A DNA stretch of 64,000 nucleotides from Gordonia terrae (GTDB taxonomy: Bacteria > Actinomycetota > Actinomycetes > Mycobacteriales > Mycobacteriaceae). Of the stretch, positions 1 to 8,686 are shown in pieces. Made by a program: the position numbers and the translations under genes. The notes beneath the pieces were generated by a model, which was given only the letters and a program-made list of their open reading frames with translations, was not told where the DNA came from and made no database searches. How positions within the stretch are numbered: the first letter of the stretch is position 1; each line of letters starts with the position of its first letter. The stretch covers positions 2,666,001-2,730,000 of the forward strand of contig NZ_CP016594.1 of the NCBI RefSeq assembly GCF_001698225.1. Reading direction: 5' to 3'.

Positions 1-1
1 A

Positions 2-1597
2 CTCGAGCCGGGTTTCCTCGCTGGACCATTGCAGACCCTGGGCCTCACACCGCCGCAGAGGTTTGTGACCGGGGGCGTGAATGAGCTGCCCGCATCGGTC
101 AAGGACCTGCTGACAAAGTCGGCGGTGTCGGAGCGGGATGTGTCGAGATCGATGACCTTGACCGGTCATTACGCCGACATCGAGAAGTACCACGAACTTC
201 AGAAGTTGATGGATATCCTCGACCATCGGTCGATCGAGCCGGGACAAAGCAACCAACTCGGCAGTGACATCGACCGCGCCCTGATTTCGCGTGCCAGCGA
301 GATCGCGGGGGGAGGAAATGGCAAGGATGCCTACAGCATCGGCGACGATGAGATCGCGCACGGCGATGTCGAGAAGCTTCTACGAAGAATGGTTGACAAC
401 GCGGGCGGCGACCACATCGCTGTCCACGACGCGCTCATGGGCCGTCACGGTAGTGCGGCTCCGCTGGGTTCCATGCCCGAGGTCTTCGACCTGAACGGGA
501 GAGCAAGCTCGTACGACGCTTCTGATGCGATGCGAAATCTGCTCACCTTCGATTGGTCGGATCAAGTCGACGCAAACGGAGTGGGAGTCGGCAGCAACGG
601 GGTGAACAAACTGTTCAACTGGATGCCCGATGCCGCGATTCCGCACGATGGGAGTCTAGAGGCGATCGCCGAAAGTGAGCGAGCTGGTCATGTTGCGAGC
701 GAGCTTGCACGAATATTCGCGGAGAACAGGACCGAACTCGTCGACATCGGTGACGACAAGCTCGCGATCGGCGAACTCAATCCCGAACTCACGCAGACCC
801 TTGCCAAAGCTATCGCTCCATATACTCCGGAACTGGCCGGTGCGGATCCGGACATCTTTGGGACTTTGGGCACGTCATCTCTGGATTCCGCCTACGAGCT
901 GAAATCGGTGTTTCAGGTCCTTGACTCGGATCCGGTAGCAGGGCGGATTTTCAACTCGATGGCAGCGATCCAAGTCGACCACATCCAGGAACTCTTCGGT
1001 GCAGATCCGACACGAGCATCGCTCGGTACTCTCGCAGGTCGAATCGAGGGTGCGATGACTGGGGGAATGCAGGCGCAGATCGACAACGATACGGAGGACA
1101 GTCGAAGCCACGCTGTCAAGGCCTATACCGAGCATGGTGCGATGTACGACAGCGGCAAGGCGTTGGTTTCGGCAGTGCCGGGCCTCGGCCCAATCGTGAA
1201 AGCCATTCTCGACGTGTCCGCGCCAGAGGCAAAGCTAGAGTTTGTGGGGCTCCCACCTGGGCAGGGCACCGGCAATGCGGAGCTGTCAGCTCTCGACAAC
1301 CAAGTCTTCAAGACCACGTCGACAGAGGCTCAATACGTCCAGATGTTGGAGGGCCATCTCCGTGCACATCCCGATCTCGTTGACGACCCGAGTTTCCGAC
1401 GAATGTTCACGGGCCAGGACGAAGCGTTCTTCGAAGGGGTGCGAGCAACCGGCAGATTCCCGGCAGACGTGAACCTGGCCAAGGTTCCAGAATTCATGTT
1501 GAACCTCCCGGGCGCCGAGATCGACAACTACAGCACCCTGTACGACCCGCAATTCGACCGTGCCAGGACAGCGACCGAGCATCGGGAGGGTTGGTGA
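2..1597 (+). CDS. Large conserved protein, copy 1 (5' end outside window)
   Basis: The frame is open from base 2, so the gene begins upstream and only its last ~531 codons are here. Function is not recognised. It is clearly paralogous to the protein at 3367-5748: both carry FVTGG near the left end of the shared part, then a DILxHRS segment, QLGSD(I/V)DRALI(S/A)RASEIAG, LLTFDW, NKLFNWMP and MTGG in the same order. No signal peptide can be judged. The last ~100 residues diverge from the paralogue although both end in GW. The stop overlaps the start of the lipoprotein gene by 4 bp, implying translational coupling. A secreted or polymorphic-toxin-like role with a lipoprotein partner is speculation. 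Confidence 0.8.
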   Translation, partial: LEPGFLAGPLQTLGLTPPQRFVTGGVNELPASVKDLLTKSAVSERDVSRSMTLTGHYADIEKYHELQKLMDILDHRSIEPGQSNQLGSDIDRALISRASEIAGGGNGKDAYSIGDDEIAHGDVEKLLRRMVDNAGGDHIAVHDALMGRHGSAAPLGSMPEVFDLNGRASSYDASDAMRNLLTFDWSDQVDANGVGVGSNGVNKLFNWMPDAAIPHDGSLEAIAESERAGHVASELARIFAENRTELVDIGDDKLAIGELNPELTQTLAKAIAPYTPELAGADPDIFGTLGTSSLDSAYELKSVFQVLDSDPVAGRIFNSMAAIQVDHIQELFGADPTRASLGTLAGRIEGAMTGGMQAQIDNDTEDSRSHAVKAYTEHGAMYDSGKALVSAVPGLGPIVKAILDVSAPEAKLEFVGLPPGQGTGNAELSALDNQVFKTTSTEAQYVQMLEGHLRAHPDLVDDPSFRRMFTGQDEAFFEGVRATGRFPADVNLAKVPEFMLNLPGAEIDNYSTLYDPQFDRARTATEHREGW

Positions 1598-2391
1598 CTG
1601 TGGTCGTTCCACCACGCGCAGCCAGAACCGTCGTCGGGTTGTTCCTGGTCCTGGCAGTGCTTGTCACGTCAACCGGGTGTGGTCCCAACGATCCGCCTCT
1701 CCGGGAGTCGTCGTCGGTGGCATCGTCGGCGGATCATCTGCCGCCGCGGTACGACGTCACCTTCCGTTGGGCGCCGACCGATGTCGTCGACCTGCATGAA
1801 CCGACGGGCACCTTCGTGCGGGCCTTCGTCGAATCGTTTGAGTTGGCGTTCGCCGGTCGATCTCCGGAGTGGGGCTATCCGGGGTTCAGGGAGGCTGCAC
1901 CGGCGGACATCGACTCCCTCGTCGCTGGTCGGCTCGTGTCCCCGAGCTACTCGACGGACCTGGCCGGCACGTACTTCTTTCGTCCTCTCCGGCGCGAGGA
2001 CGACGGGTTGTTCACGACCATGGTCCTGTGTCGCAGTGAGATTCAATCCGTGCGCAGGAATCCCGAGGCTCCTGCACGCGAATGGCAGAATACGAGCTAC
2101 CCGCGTTGGACCTTCCCCGCTGTCATCGTATTCGAACGCGCGCCTGGCGCTGTCCCGGCGGCCGACCGAGGTGGGGGAGCAAGAGGTGCCACCCGAGATG
2201 TGTTCGGCGCGTGGCGCGTTGTCGACTACATTCGGCAATCGGTCGGGGGTACGCGCTATATCGACGATGAGGCGGAGTGCGACCGAATCGGGAGGAACGC
2301 TGAAATTCCACAACAGCCGGACAGTTTCGGGCCGCGACCGTGGCCGGTGATGAAGCCGTCGCCCGGTTGGCGGGTCCATCCGTCGGTATGA
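1594..2391 (+). CDS. Putative lipoprotein, copy 1
   Basis: A 265-residue predicted lipoprotein. The N-terminus has an arginine-containing n-region, a hydrophobic stretch (VVGLFLVLAVLV) and a lipobox-like STGC placing the lipidated cysteine near residue 29. The GTG start at 1594 gives a GTGA overlap with the preceding stop; a TTG one codon earlier is possible. The mature part begins with YDVTFRW and contains TFVRAFVESF and WGYPGF, all matched in the lipoprotein at 5745-6518, so the pair is duplicated as a unit. Function is unknown; it should be anchored on the outer face of the membrane. It is probably co-translated with the large protein before it. Confidence 0.8.
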   Translation: MTVVVPPRAARTVVGLFLVLAVLVTSTGCGPNDPPLRESSSVASSADHLPPRYDVTFRWAPTDVVDLHEPTGTFVRAFVESFELAFAGRSPEWGYPGFREAAPADIDSLVAGRLVSPSYSTDLAGTYFFRPLRREDDGLFTTMVLCRSEIQSVRRNPEAPAREWQNTSYPRWTFPAVIVFERAPGAVPAADRGGGARGATRDVFGAWRVVDYIRQSVGGTRYIDDEAECDRIGRNAEIPQQPDSFGPRPWPVMKPSPGWRVHPSV

Positions 2392-2446
2392 AGCTGACGA
2401 CCGTGGCGTCGTCGATCACGACGAAGTCCGCGACGGCGATTGTCAT
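2392..2446 (-). pseudogene. Possible 5' remnant of a third gene in the ArsR operon
   Basis: Directly after the AHSA1 gene an ATGA overlap opens a new frame reading MTIAVADFVVIDDATVV. After about 20 codons it runs antisense into the end of the lipoprotein gene and becomes compositionally meaningless. This looks like the first codons of a third operon gene whose body was lost when the lipoprotein module was joined here. The alternative is a chance frame; the fragment is too short to assign a family. Confidence 0.25.
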
Positions 2447-2922
2447 TGTGCTGCTCCGTGTTCCACGAGGTTGGCGAGTGCGGCGGTGACCGAACCCCAG
2501 CCGTCGTAGAAACCGAGCTCGTCATGGCGGTCACGATCGGACGGGCTGCGATGGCGCACCACGACGCTGTACTCGGTTCCGTCCGCGTGCTCGGCGAATG
2601 TGACCTCGGCGGTCATGGGAACCGGCGACGGTTCGGCGGGACGCCACGAACTGTCGACGGCGTTGGTGAACACCAGGCGCTCGTGCGCATCCACGACCAG
2701 GAAGACGGCGTTCATGTGCGGGACGAAAGTGGTTCCGTCGTCGCTCATCCTGGTCACGAGCGCACCGCCGGGCTCGGGTTCGAGGCGGTCGACGCGGGTG
2801 ACCGTCGGGGCCGGAGTCCACCACTTGGCGAACTGCTCCGGTCGGGTCCAGGCATCCCAGATCCGTTGTCGCGGAGCGCGGATCACCCGGTGCAGCGTGA
2901 GGTCGAGTTCGGGGTCGATCAT
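2443..2922 (-). CDS. SRPBCC / AHSA1-family protein
   Basis: A 159-residue START-like (AHSA1, activator of Hsp90 ATPase homologue type) protein, a small hydrophobic-cavity fold. Typical features are RVIRAPRQRIWDAWTRPEQFAKWW near the N-terminus, GGALVTRM in the middle and GFYDGWGSVTAALANLVEH at the C-terminus. The ATG at 2922 is chosen because it overlaps the ArsR stop in an ATGA arrangement and starts at the domain boundary; a longer upstream frame runs antisense-like through the ArsR gene. ArsR-AHSA1 pairs are common in actinobacteria, where the regulator controls the pair; the ligand is unknown. Confidence 0.9.
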   Translation of the reverse strand: MIDPELDLTLHRVIRAPRQRIWDAWTRPEQFAKWWTPAPTVTRVDRLEPEPGGALVTRMSDDGTTFVPHMNAVFLVVDAHERLVFTNAVDSSWRPAEPSPVPMTAEVTFAEHADGTEYSVVVRHRSPSDRDRHDELGFYDGWGSVTAALANLVEHGAAQ

Positions 2923-3254
2923 GGTGTCTCCTCGGTGTCGGTGACGAAGTGCTCGAGACGGTCGGTGCGTTCGGTCCACACGGTGCGTTGGTGTTCGAGC
3001 CACGTGGACAGACGGCGCATACGGCGCCTGTCGAGGGTGCACATCCGCGTGCGTCCGACCTTCTTGGTCAAGACGAGCCCGCTGTCCTCCAGAACGCGGA
3101 GATGCTTCATGAACGACGGCAGGGTGATGGGGAACGGGTCAGCGAGCTCGCCGACACTCGCGGGTCCACGCCCTAGTCGTTCGACGACGGCGCGACGCGT
3201 CGGGTCGGACAGGGCGCCGAAGATGTCGTCCAGTGGAGTAGGACCATGTGCCAT
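2919..3254 (-). CDS. ArsR-family winged-helix regulator
   Basis: About 111 residues. The LDDIFGALSDPTRRAVVERL helix is the ArsR family signature, followed by a recognition helix region (ITLPSFMKHLRVLEDSGLV) and the wing (TKKVGRTRMCTLD). No obvious metal-binding cysteine pair is present, so it is more like the non-metal ArsR group paired with AHSA1 proteins. Start chosen at the ATG preceding AHGPTPLDD; an upstream in-frame start 12 codons earlier is possible. It is the first gene of the two-gene operon and probably autoregulates in the 110-bp gap before the divergent gene at 3367. Confidence 0.9.
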   Translation of the reverse strand: MAHGPTPLDDIFGALSDPTRRAVVERLGRGPASVGELADPFPITLPSFMKHLRVLEDSGLVLTKKVGRTRMCTLDRRRMRRLSTWLEHQRTVWTERTDRLEHFVTDTEETP

Positions 3255-3353
3255 GTGGCTAAGTGTTGCAGGATCGTTCACTGAACTCAACGGCTAAGTG
3301 AAAGAGATTGCTCGGAGCTGTGTAAAGATGCTCCCAAACAGCGCATATCCAGG

Positions 3354-3359
3354 TAATAT
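3354..3359 (+). promoter_or_regulatory. -10-like hexamer TAATAT of a probable leaderless promoter
   Basis: TAATAT lies 7 nt before the ATG at 3367, and no Shine-Dalgarno sequence precedes that ATG. The spacing fits transcription starting at or next to the start codon. It supports 3367 over the upstream GTG at 3298. Confidence 0.5.
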
Positions 3360-3366
3360 CGAATGT

Positions 3367-5748
3367 ATGTACGAGGCACCTCCGGACACAAAATGCGCCG
3401 GCTCTGATCGGGTCGAGATCAACAAGCTCGGCGCCGACCTCACCCACGCTGCCAACGTCCTACGAAATACCTCGTCAGCGATCGGCCCGAATCGCACCAC
3501 GGCGCTGCTTCGCGCGCTCGGACTGGAACGGGACAAGTTCAGCGTTGCCGACGACTGGACTGTACGAGACACCCGGGACTATGCGGCCGAGCTCAAGGGC
3601 GTGGAGGCGGGGAGCGCGACCGAAAGTGCGATTCTCGCCGACCAGGCGTCGCGTTCTGAAGAAGCCAAAACGGCCACCCTCTCGCTTCAGTCACTGGCAG
3701 ACCAGATGGGTGAGGACGATCGCAATGGGGCGCGAGTGCTCGCGACGGCCTTCGGGGACGCGGAGGGCAATGCGCCGTTGGCGTCGAGCTACTCACCGGG
3801 CCAGGCCAGTATCGATGTCCAAGCCATCATGAGTGGGACCGCCACGAGGGAGCAGAAGGATCGGTTCTTCAGCGCGACCAGCCTGACCCCGGAACAGCGT
3901 GCAGCGCTGGCCCGCGGAGATTTTGCGGTCATTCCCAAGGAGCAGTTCGACTACCTGAAGGCGATCTATACGCCGAACTGGGGTGGCGGTCCCGAAGGGC
4001 ACCCACTGTCCCTCGGCGCCTTGGTGTCGTTCGGCGACAAGTACACCGGCGCTGAGCGAGAAACTCTGAAGCAGAGTCTCGCTGACGGTGTGTACATGCT
4101 CGGGAACCGCAACCTGCGGACCGGGCAGACCGACTCGAATGTGTTTGCCGAGATCTGGGGGACTCAAGCACCATTCGTGACCGGCGGGATGAGTCAGCTC
4201 CCGACGCCGATCCGAGACGCGCTGACCGAATCTGCTGCGAGTAAGGGGCGGCTGACGGTTCCGGACTCAGGCGCGCACTCCGGCGGCCACAGGTCCGTCA
4301 CCGATCTGAAGACCTTCGACGACCTCAAGTCGGTGATGGACATCTTGGAACATCGCTCGGTCGATCCGGCAGGTGGAGTGTACGGTTCGGAGTCCGTGCA
4401 GTTGGGAAGCGACGTCGACCGGGCATTGATCGCGAGAGCCAGTGAGATCGCAGGTGCAGGTGCCACTGAATATGCCTCCAATCCGGGCCTGTTGGATCAC
4501 AATCTCGTCGGTAAGGGCGAAGTCGAAAGTCTCCTGGTTCACATGCTCGGGGTCGCGGGCAGTGATCACATCGCGGTACACGACGCAGTGATGTCGGCAA
4601 CCGGCAATCCGTCCAGCAGCACGATGCCGACCACGTTCGATATGGACGGCACCGAGCGGTCATTCAAGGATGCCGAAGCCCTCAAGCATCTACTGACGTT
4701 CGATTGGACCGATGAGGCGGGGCATGAGAGCGACGGCATCAACAAACTCTTCAACTGGATGCCAGGCGTCGCCAACACGCCAGATCACGCAACTGCGGAA
4801 CAGATGGCCGACAGTGTTAGGTCGGGCGAGGTCGCCAGCGCTTTGGCTCGATTCATAGCGGACAACAAGGTTGACTTCGCAGACGTTAACGGCTCACCGG
4901 AATCTCTTGGCGCGCTGAACCCTGAACTCACGCGAACCTTGGCTTCGGCCGTCGCGCCGTACTTGGCCGAACTCGGAGGCGCAGATTCCGATATATTCGA
5001 GACTCGAGGCGTTGTGCCTCTCGATGACGCATATGACTTCAAGGCGCTGTTCCATATTCTGGATACAGACCCGGATGCAGGACGAATAATCAACACGAAT
5101 GCCATGCTGCAGGCGAGTGCACTAGAACAGATATTCGGAGCCGACGCGACTCGTGCCGGGTTGGGCGAGGTTGTGGGGCGGTTGCATGGCGCGATGACCG
5201 GTGGATTGAACGAGATGCTCGACGAGGATGTCGCCGACAAACGTTATGAGGCCGCACGTGATTATGCCCTACACGGTGCTGCATTCGATTCAGTGAAGTC
5301 ATTGGGGCTCGCGGCCCCCAACCTGAATCCGCTCTTCAAAACGTTCGTAGATGTTGCTTCGCCGTCGCTTAAGCTGGGCGTGGTCGGGATGCCGCCGAAT
5401 CCGGACGATATCAGCCCAGATGTCCAGTTCAACGAGGTTCGCGCAAGCGTTTTCAGAGGGACTAATCTGGATTCGGTCTATCAAGGACTGCTTGAGGGAT
5501 ATATACGAAGTAACCCCAGCTTCTTAAATAGCCTAGAAATGCGCGATATTTATGGCGACCGAATGGATGACCCGGAGTTTGTCGAAAATCTACGACGCAA
5601 CGGGCTCGTTGAGGGTGGCGACACAAAGAAGATCAATTCTGTGGTGCAAGGCATATTCGGTGACCGGGACAACGATTTCCTGAACGAGTACGAGAATCAG
5701 CTGAACAGGTTGAAGGATCCCAAGCTCCCGAAGGGTGCTGGGTGGTGA
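3367..5748 (+). CDS. Large conserved protein, copy 2
   Basis: A 793-residue protein of unrecognised function and full-length paralogue of the truncated gene at the window start. The ATG at 3367 is favoured by the -10-like TAATAT 7 nt upstream; an in-frame GTG at 3298 would add 23 residues. The first ~100 residues are predicted helical (VEINKLGADLTHAANVLRN), loosely reminiscent of WXG/LXG-type export domains, which is only a resemblance. No signal peptide or membrane segment. The central part is conserved with copy 1; the last ~100 residues are not. Bases ~5440-5660 are visibly AT-richer and include a rare TTA leucine codon at 5524. Overlaps the following lipoprotein start by 4 bp. Confidence 0.85.
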   Translation: MYEAPPDTKCAGSDRVEINKLGADLTHAANVLRNTSSAIGPNRTTALLRALGLERDKFSVADDWTVRDTRDYAAELKGVEAGSATESAILADQASRSEEAKTATLSLQSLADQMGEDDRNGARVLATAFGDAEGNAPLASSYSPGQASIDVQAIMSGTATREQKDRFFSATSLTPEQRAALARGDFAVIPKEQFDYLKAIYTPNWGGGPEGHPLSLGALVSFGDKYTGAERETLKQSLADGVYMLGNRNLRTGQTDSNVFAEIWGTQAPFVTGGMSQLPTPIRDALTESAASKGRLTVPDSGAHSGGHRSVTDLKTFDDLKSVMDILEHRSVDPAGGVYGSESVQLGSDVDRALIARASEIAGAGATEYASNPGLLDHNLVGKGEVESLLVHMLGVAGSDHIAVHDAVMSATGNPSSSTMPTTFDMDGTERSFKDAEALKHLLTFDWTDEAGHESDGINKLFNWMPGVANTPDHATAEQMADSVRSGEVASALARFIADNKVDFADVNGSPESLGALNPELTRTLASAVAPYLAELGGADSDIFETRGVVPLDDAYDFKALFHILDTDPDAGRIINTNAMLQASALEQIFGADATRAGLGEVVGRLHGAMTGGLNEMLDEDVADKRYEAARDYALHGAAFDSVKSLGLAAPNLNPLFKTFVDVASPSLKLGVVGMPPNPDDISPDVQFNEVRASVFRGTNLDSVYQGLLEGYIRSNPSFLNSLEMRDIYGDRMDDPEFVENLRRNGLVEGGDTKKINSVVQGIFGDRDNDFLNEYENQLNRLKDPKLPKGAGW

Positions 5749-6518
5749 GGAATCTGCTACTGCGTGGTGGCAGGGCATTTCTGGTGATACTTACGGTGCT
5801 TGCGCTGACCTCGTGCGTCGGAGCCAGTAACAACCAGGACAGAGAGGCGTCCCCTGGTAGTGCCACTCGAGATGAGGGCCTACCGTCCGGTTTCGACGTC
5901 ACCTTCCGATGGCCAGCGAATGACCGCTTCGATCCGATGAGTGCGGAGGGTACGTTCATTCGGGCATACGTGGAGTCGTTTTACTTGGCGCAGGAGGGGC
6001 AGTCGTTGTCGTGGGCGTATCCCGGTTTCGTGGACGCTTCGCCCTCAGATACCGAGGCCAAGATGCGGGCTCTGCCGAGTCAGAGTGCATCGTCGAAACT
6101 GGTGGGGACGTCAACCTTTAGTGTGCTGAGCCGTCTGCAGCGAGGATACCGCACTCGTGTTGTGCTGTGCGAGTTCGGTTATCACTCCTCTGTCGATAGC
6201 TCAGGGGCGAAACGCTGGCGAACTCATCCAAAAAGCAGTCTGGCTTCGATAATCGAATTCTCTAGATTGGGGCAGGCCCCGCCGGCAGGGCAGCGCGGGA
6301 TTGCACGAAGGCCGGACAGTGATGTGTTCGGTGACTGGAAAGTCGACGACTTTGAGTTTCTCGCTTCCGCGGGCGGGTTCCCCGAGGAAGCCGAAGGGTG
6401 CAATGCCGAGCCGCTCCCTGCAGGAGTGCCCGCGGAGGCTGAGGTCCGCGGCAGCGGACCCGTGCCGCGCTCTCCGCAGCCCCAGGATCCTGGCTGGCCC
6501 GTAGGCTCGGCACTGTGA
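5745..6518 (+). CDS. Putative lipoprotein, copy 2
   Basis: A 257-residue predicted lipoprotein with arginines at the N-terminus, hydrophobic core AFLVILTVLAL and lipobox LTSC, cysteine near residue 24. Start GTG 5745 overlaps the previous stop (GTGA). FDVTFRW, GTFIRAYVESF and SWAYPGF match the lipoprotein at 1594-2391; identity is clearly lower elsewhere, so the duplication is old or selected for divergence. Both proteins end in a proline-rich tail containing PGW. Function unknown; likely acts outside the membrane with the large protein before it. Confidence 0.8.
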   Translation: MRNLLLRGGRAFLVILTVLALTSCVGASNNQDREASPGSATRDEGLPSGFDVTFRWPANDRFDPMSAEGTFIRAYVESFYLAQEGQSLSWAYPGFVDASPSDTEAKMRALPSQSASSKLVGTSTFSVLSRLQRGYRTRVVLCEFGYHSSVDSSGAKRWRTHPKSSLASIIEFSRLGQAPPAGQRGIARRPDSDVFGDWKVDDFEFLASAGGFPEEAEGCNAEPLPAGVPAEAEVRGSGPVPRSPQPQDPGWPVGSAL

Positions 6519-6654
6519 CTGTGTTCATCGCCGGGTCCCGGAGGATCACGCCCGAACTCTGCTGACTTCCAGGTCCGGAGTGGCGAAGTCGTGAAAGGTC
6601 GGGACTTCCGTGGACCCGGCCCGACCGCTATACGTCCGTACGAACCCCGCGCCC

Positions 6655-6660
6655 TACACT
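6655..6660 (+). promoter_or_regulatory. -10-like TACACT for leaderless rpe
   Basis: TACACT ends 8 nt before the ATG at 6669 and no ribosome-binding site precedes that ATG. The 150-bp gap before it (6519-6668) otherwise shows only a short GAAGTC/GACTTC inverted repeat at 6585-6608. Confidence 0.45.
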
Positions 6661-6668
6661 TGTCGACC

Positions 6669-7373
6669 ATGTGCACCGCTGGCACCGCGCCCATGATCGC
6701 CCCGTCCATCCTCTCCGCGGACTTCGCGAACCTCGCGGCCGAGGCCGCTGCCGTGGCGCGGCCGGGCGAGACCCGCGCCGATTGGTTGCACGTCGATGTC
6801 ATGGACGCGCACTTCGTGCCGAACCTGACCCTGGGACTCCCCATCGTCGAGAGCCTGCTGAAGGCCACCGACATCCCGCTCGACTGCCATCTGATGATCG
6901 AGAACCCGGAGCGCTGGGCGCCGCCGTATGCCGAGGCCGGCGCGCACAACGTCACCTTCCACGCCGAGGCCACCGAGAACCCGATCGGCGTCGCCCGTGA
7001 CATCCGCGCGGCGGGGGCGAAGGCGGGGCTCTCGATCAAGCCGGGAACCGCGCTGGAGCCGTACCTGGAGATCCTGCGCGACTTCGACACCCTGCTGATC
7101 ATGAGCGTCGAACCGGGCTTCGGTGGTCAGAAGTTCATTCCGGAGGTCCTCGAGAAGGCCCGCGCCATCCGGAAATTCATCGACTCCGAGGATCTGCGGC
7201 TCCTCGTCGAGATCGACGGTGGCATCAATGCGGACACGATCGAAGAGGCCGCCGAGGCCGGCATCGACTGCTTCGTCGCCGGATCGGCCGTCTACGGTGC
7301 GGACGACCCCGGACAGGCCGTCGCCGCGCTCCGCGAATCGGCTGCCGCCGCTCGGGCTCAGAGCCAGGTCTGA
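6669..7373 (+). CDS. rpe: Ribulose-phosphate 3-epimerase
   Basis: Interconverts ribulose 5-phosphate and xylulose 5-phosphate in the cytosol. 234 residues with [13 protein letters not shown] at the N-terminus, [16 protein letters not shown] (metal-binding His/Asp), [23 protein letters not shown] and [10 protein letters not shown], all classic for the TIM-barrel epimerase. The ATG at 6669 is supported by the -10-like hexamer 8 nt upstream; ATG 6693 (MIAPSIL) is an alternative. ribD follows after 4 nt, so the two are co-transcribed; Rpe supplies pentose phosphate, which also feeds riboflavin synthesis through ribulose 5-phosphate. Confidence 0.95.
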   Translation: MCTAGTAPMIAPSILSADFANLAAEAAAVARPGETRADWLHVDVMDAHFVPNLTLGLPIVESLLKATDIPLDCHLMIENPERWAPPYAEAGAHNVTFHAEATENPIGVARDIRAAGAKAGLSIKPGTALEPYLEILRDFDTLLIMSVEPGFGGQKFIPEVLEKARAIRKFIDSEDLRLLVEIDGGINADTIEEAAEAGIDCFVAGSAVYGADDPGQAVAALRESAAAARAQSQV

Positions 7374-7377
7374 CCCG

Positions 7378-8403
7378 ATGGACATCGCCGCCGCCATGGA
7401 ACGCGCGATCAGCGCGTCCCGGGAGGCGATGGGGATCAGCTCACCGAACCCGCCCGTCGGCGCGATCATCCTCGCCGCCGACGGCTCTGTCGTTGGCGTC
7501 GGGTCGACCCAACAACCCGGCGGACCGCACGCCGAGGTGATGGCACTACGAGCCGCGGGCGACGCCGCGCGCGGCGGCACCGCGATCGTCACCCTCGAAC
7601 CGTGCAACCACACCGGTCGGACCGGCCCGTGCGCGCATGCCCTCGTCGAGGCGGGCATCGCCGAGGTCCACTACGCGGTGAGCGACCCCAACCCGGTCGC
7701 CGCCGGCGGCGCCGACACGCTTCGGGCTGCCGGGGTGCGCGTCACCGGGGGAGTCGGCGCCGCCGACGTCGAGAACGGTCCGCTCCGCCCGTGGCTCACC
7801 CGGCAGCGTCTCGGCCGGCCCCACGTCGCCGCGAAGATCGCCGCCGGAATCGACGGCCGGATCGCCGCGCCCGACGGCACCAGCCAGTGGATCACCGGTC
7901 CGGCGGCCCGCGATCACGCGCACGCACAGCGCGCCCGGATCGACGCCATCGTCATCGGCACCGGCACCGCGCTGGCCGACAACCCCACGCTCACCGCGCG
8001 CACCGCCGACGGCATGCTGTATCCGCACCAGCCGGCGCGGGTCGTTCTCGGCCATCGCGACCTCCCGGCCGACGCCCGCCTCCGGGATCCGGCCGGTGGC
8101 CCGCTGATCCAGGTCGACTCCCACGACCCCGCCGACGTCCTCGCGGCACTGCCCGACGCGTTGTGGGTGCTGGTCGAGGGCGGGCCGCACATCCTGGGGG
8201 CGTTCTTCGCGGCCGGACTCGTCGACGAGGTACACACCTACGTCGCCCCGCTGGTGCTGGGCGCCGGTCGCAGCTCGGTCGAGATCCCGGGGGTGACCAC
8301 CCTCGCCGACGGCCTGCGCTTCCGCACGAGCTCGGTGACCCGGCTCGGCGAGGACGTCCTCGTCACCCTGGCGCGACCGTCGACAACCTCGCGCGACAAC
8401 TGA
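7378..8403 (+). CDS. ribD: Bifunctional diaminohydroxyphosphoribosylaminopyrimidine deaminase / reductase
   Basis: 341 residues, two domains. The deaminase part (roughly residues 1-145) has the zinc site: PHAEVMAL, then PCNHTGRTGPCAH. The reductase part (roughly 150-341) starts with RPHVAAKIAAGIDGRIA and has VIGTGTALADNP and VEGGPHILGAF. It carries out the second and third steps of riboflavin synthesis after GTP cyclohydrolase II. Starts 4 nt after rpe. It lies upstream of the FMN riboswitch and is therefore not controlled by that element. Confidence 0.95.
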   Translation: MDIAAAMERAISASREAMGISSPNPPVGAIILAADGSVVGVGSTQQPGGPHAEVMALRAAGDAARGGTAIVTLEPCNHTGRTGPCAHALVEAGIAEVHYAVSDPNPVAAGGADTLRAAGVRVTGGVGAADVENGPLRPWLTRQRLGRPHVAAKIAAGIDGRIAAPDGTSQWITGPAARDHAHAQRARIDAIVIGTGTALADNPTLTARTADGMLYPHQPARVVLGHRDLPADARLRDPAGGPLIQVDSHDPADVLAALPDALWVLVEGGPHILGAFFAAGLVDEVHTYVAPLVLGAGRSSVEIPGVTTLADGLRFRTSSVTRLGEDVLVTLARPSTTSRDN

Positions 8404-8488
8404 GCGACGCGACATGTCGGCGACGCTTTTCACTCACCGGAATCGCAATGCGACTGACATCGCGGACCGTGCTAGCGTCGATGTCACC

Positions 8489-8640
8489 AGTTCTCGGGGC
8501 GGGGTGAGATTCCCCACCGGCGGTGATGAGGGTGCGGTGGATCCGCATCGTCCAGCCCGCGAGCGCCTGCCACCAGGCAGGGACAGCAGATTCGGTGCGA
8601 ATCCGAAGCCGACGGTCACAGTCCGGATGCGAGAGAACAG
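8489..8640 (+). ncRNA. FMN riboswitch (RFN element)
   Basis: Conserved FMN-aptamer blocks occur in the right order: TCGGGGCGGGGTGAGATTCC then CACCGGCGGT (about 8493-8524), AGCCCGCGAGC (8554-8564), GATTCGGTGCGAATCCGAAG (8589-8608), CCGACGGTCACAGTCCGGAT (8609-8628) and GAGAGAA. It lies in the 283-bp gap between ribD and ribE. When FMN binds, the downstream ribE-ribBA-ribH operon should be repressed. The AGGAGGAG just before ribE suggests control by hiding the ribosome-binding site, since no clear U-tract terminator is seen. Confidence 0.93.
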
Positions 8641-8686
8641 GCGACACGAGGCCGCCCTGTCTGCTCCGAGCGAGCAGGAGGAGTGC

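Noticed and set aside
2440..3297. 285-codon + strand frame over the ArsR/AHSA1 genes
   Set aside because: The minus-strand frames have clear ArsR and AHSA1 signatures and an ATGA junction.
6224..7102. 292-codon - strand frame over lipoprotein 2 and rpe
   Set aside because: Antisense to rpe with its diagnostic motifs; no family features.
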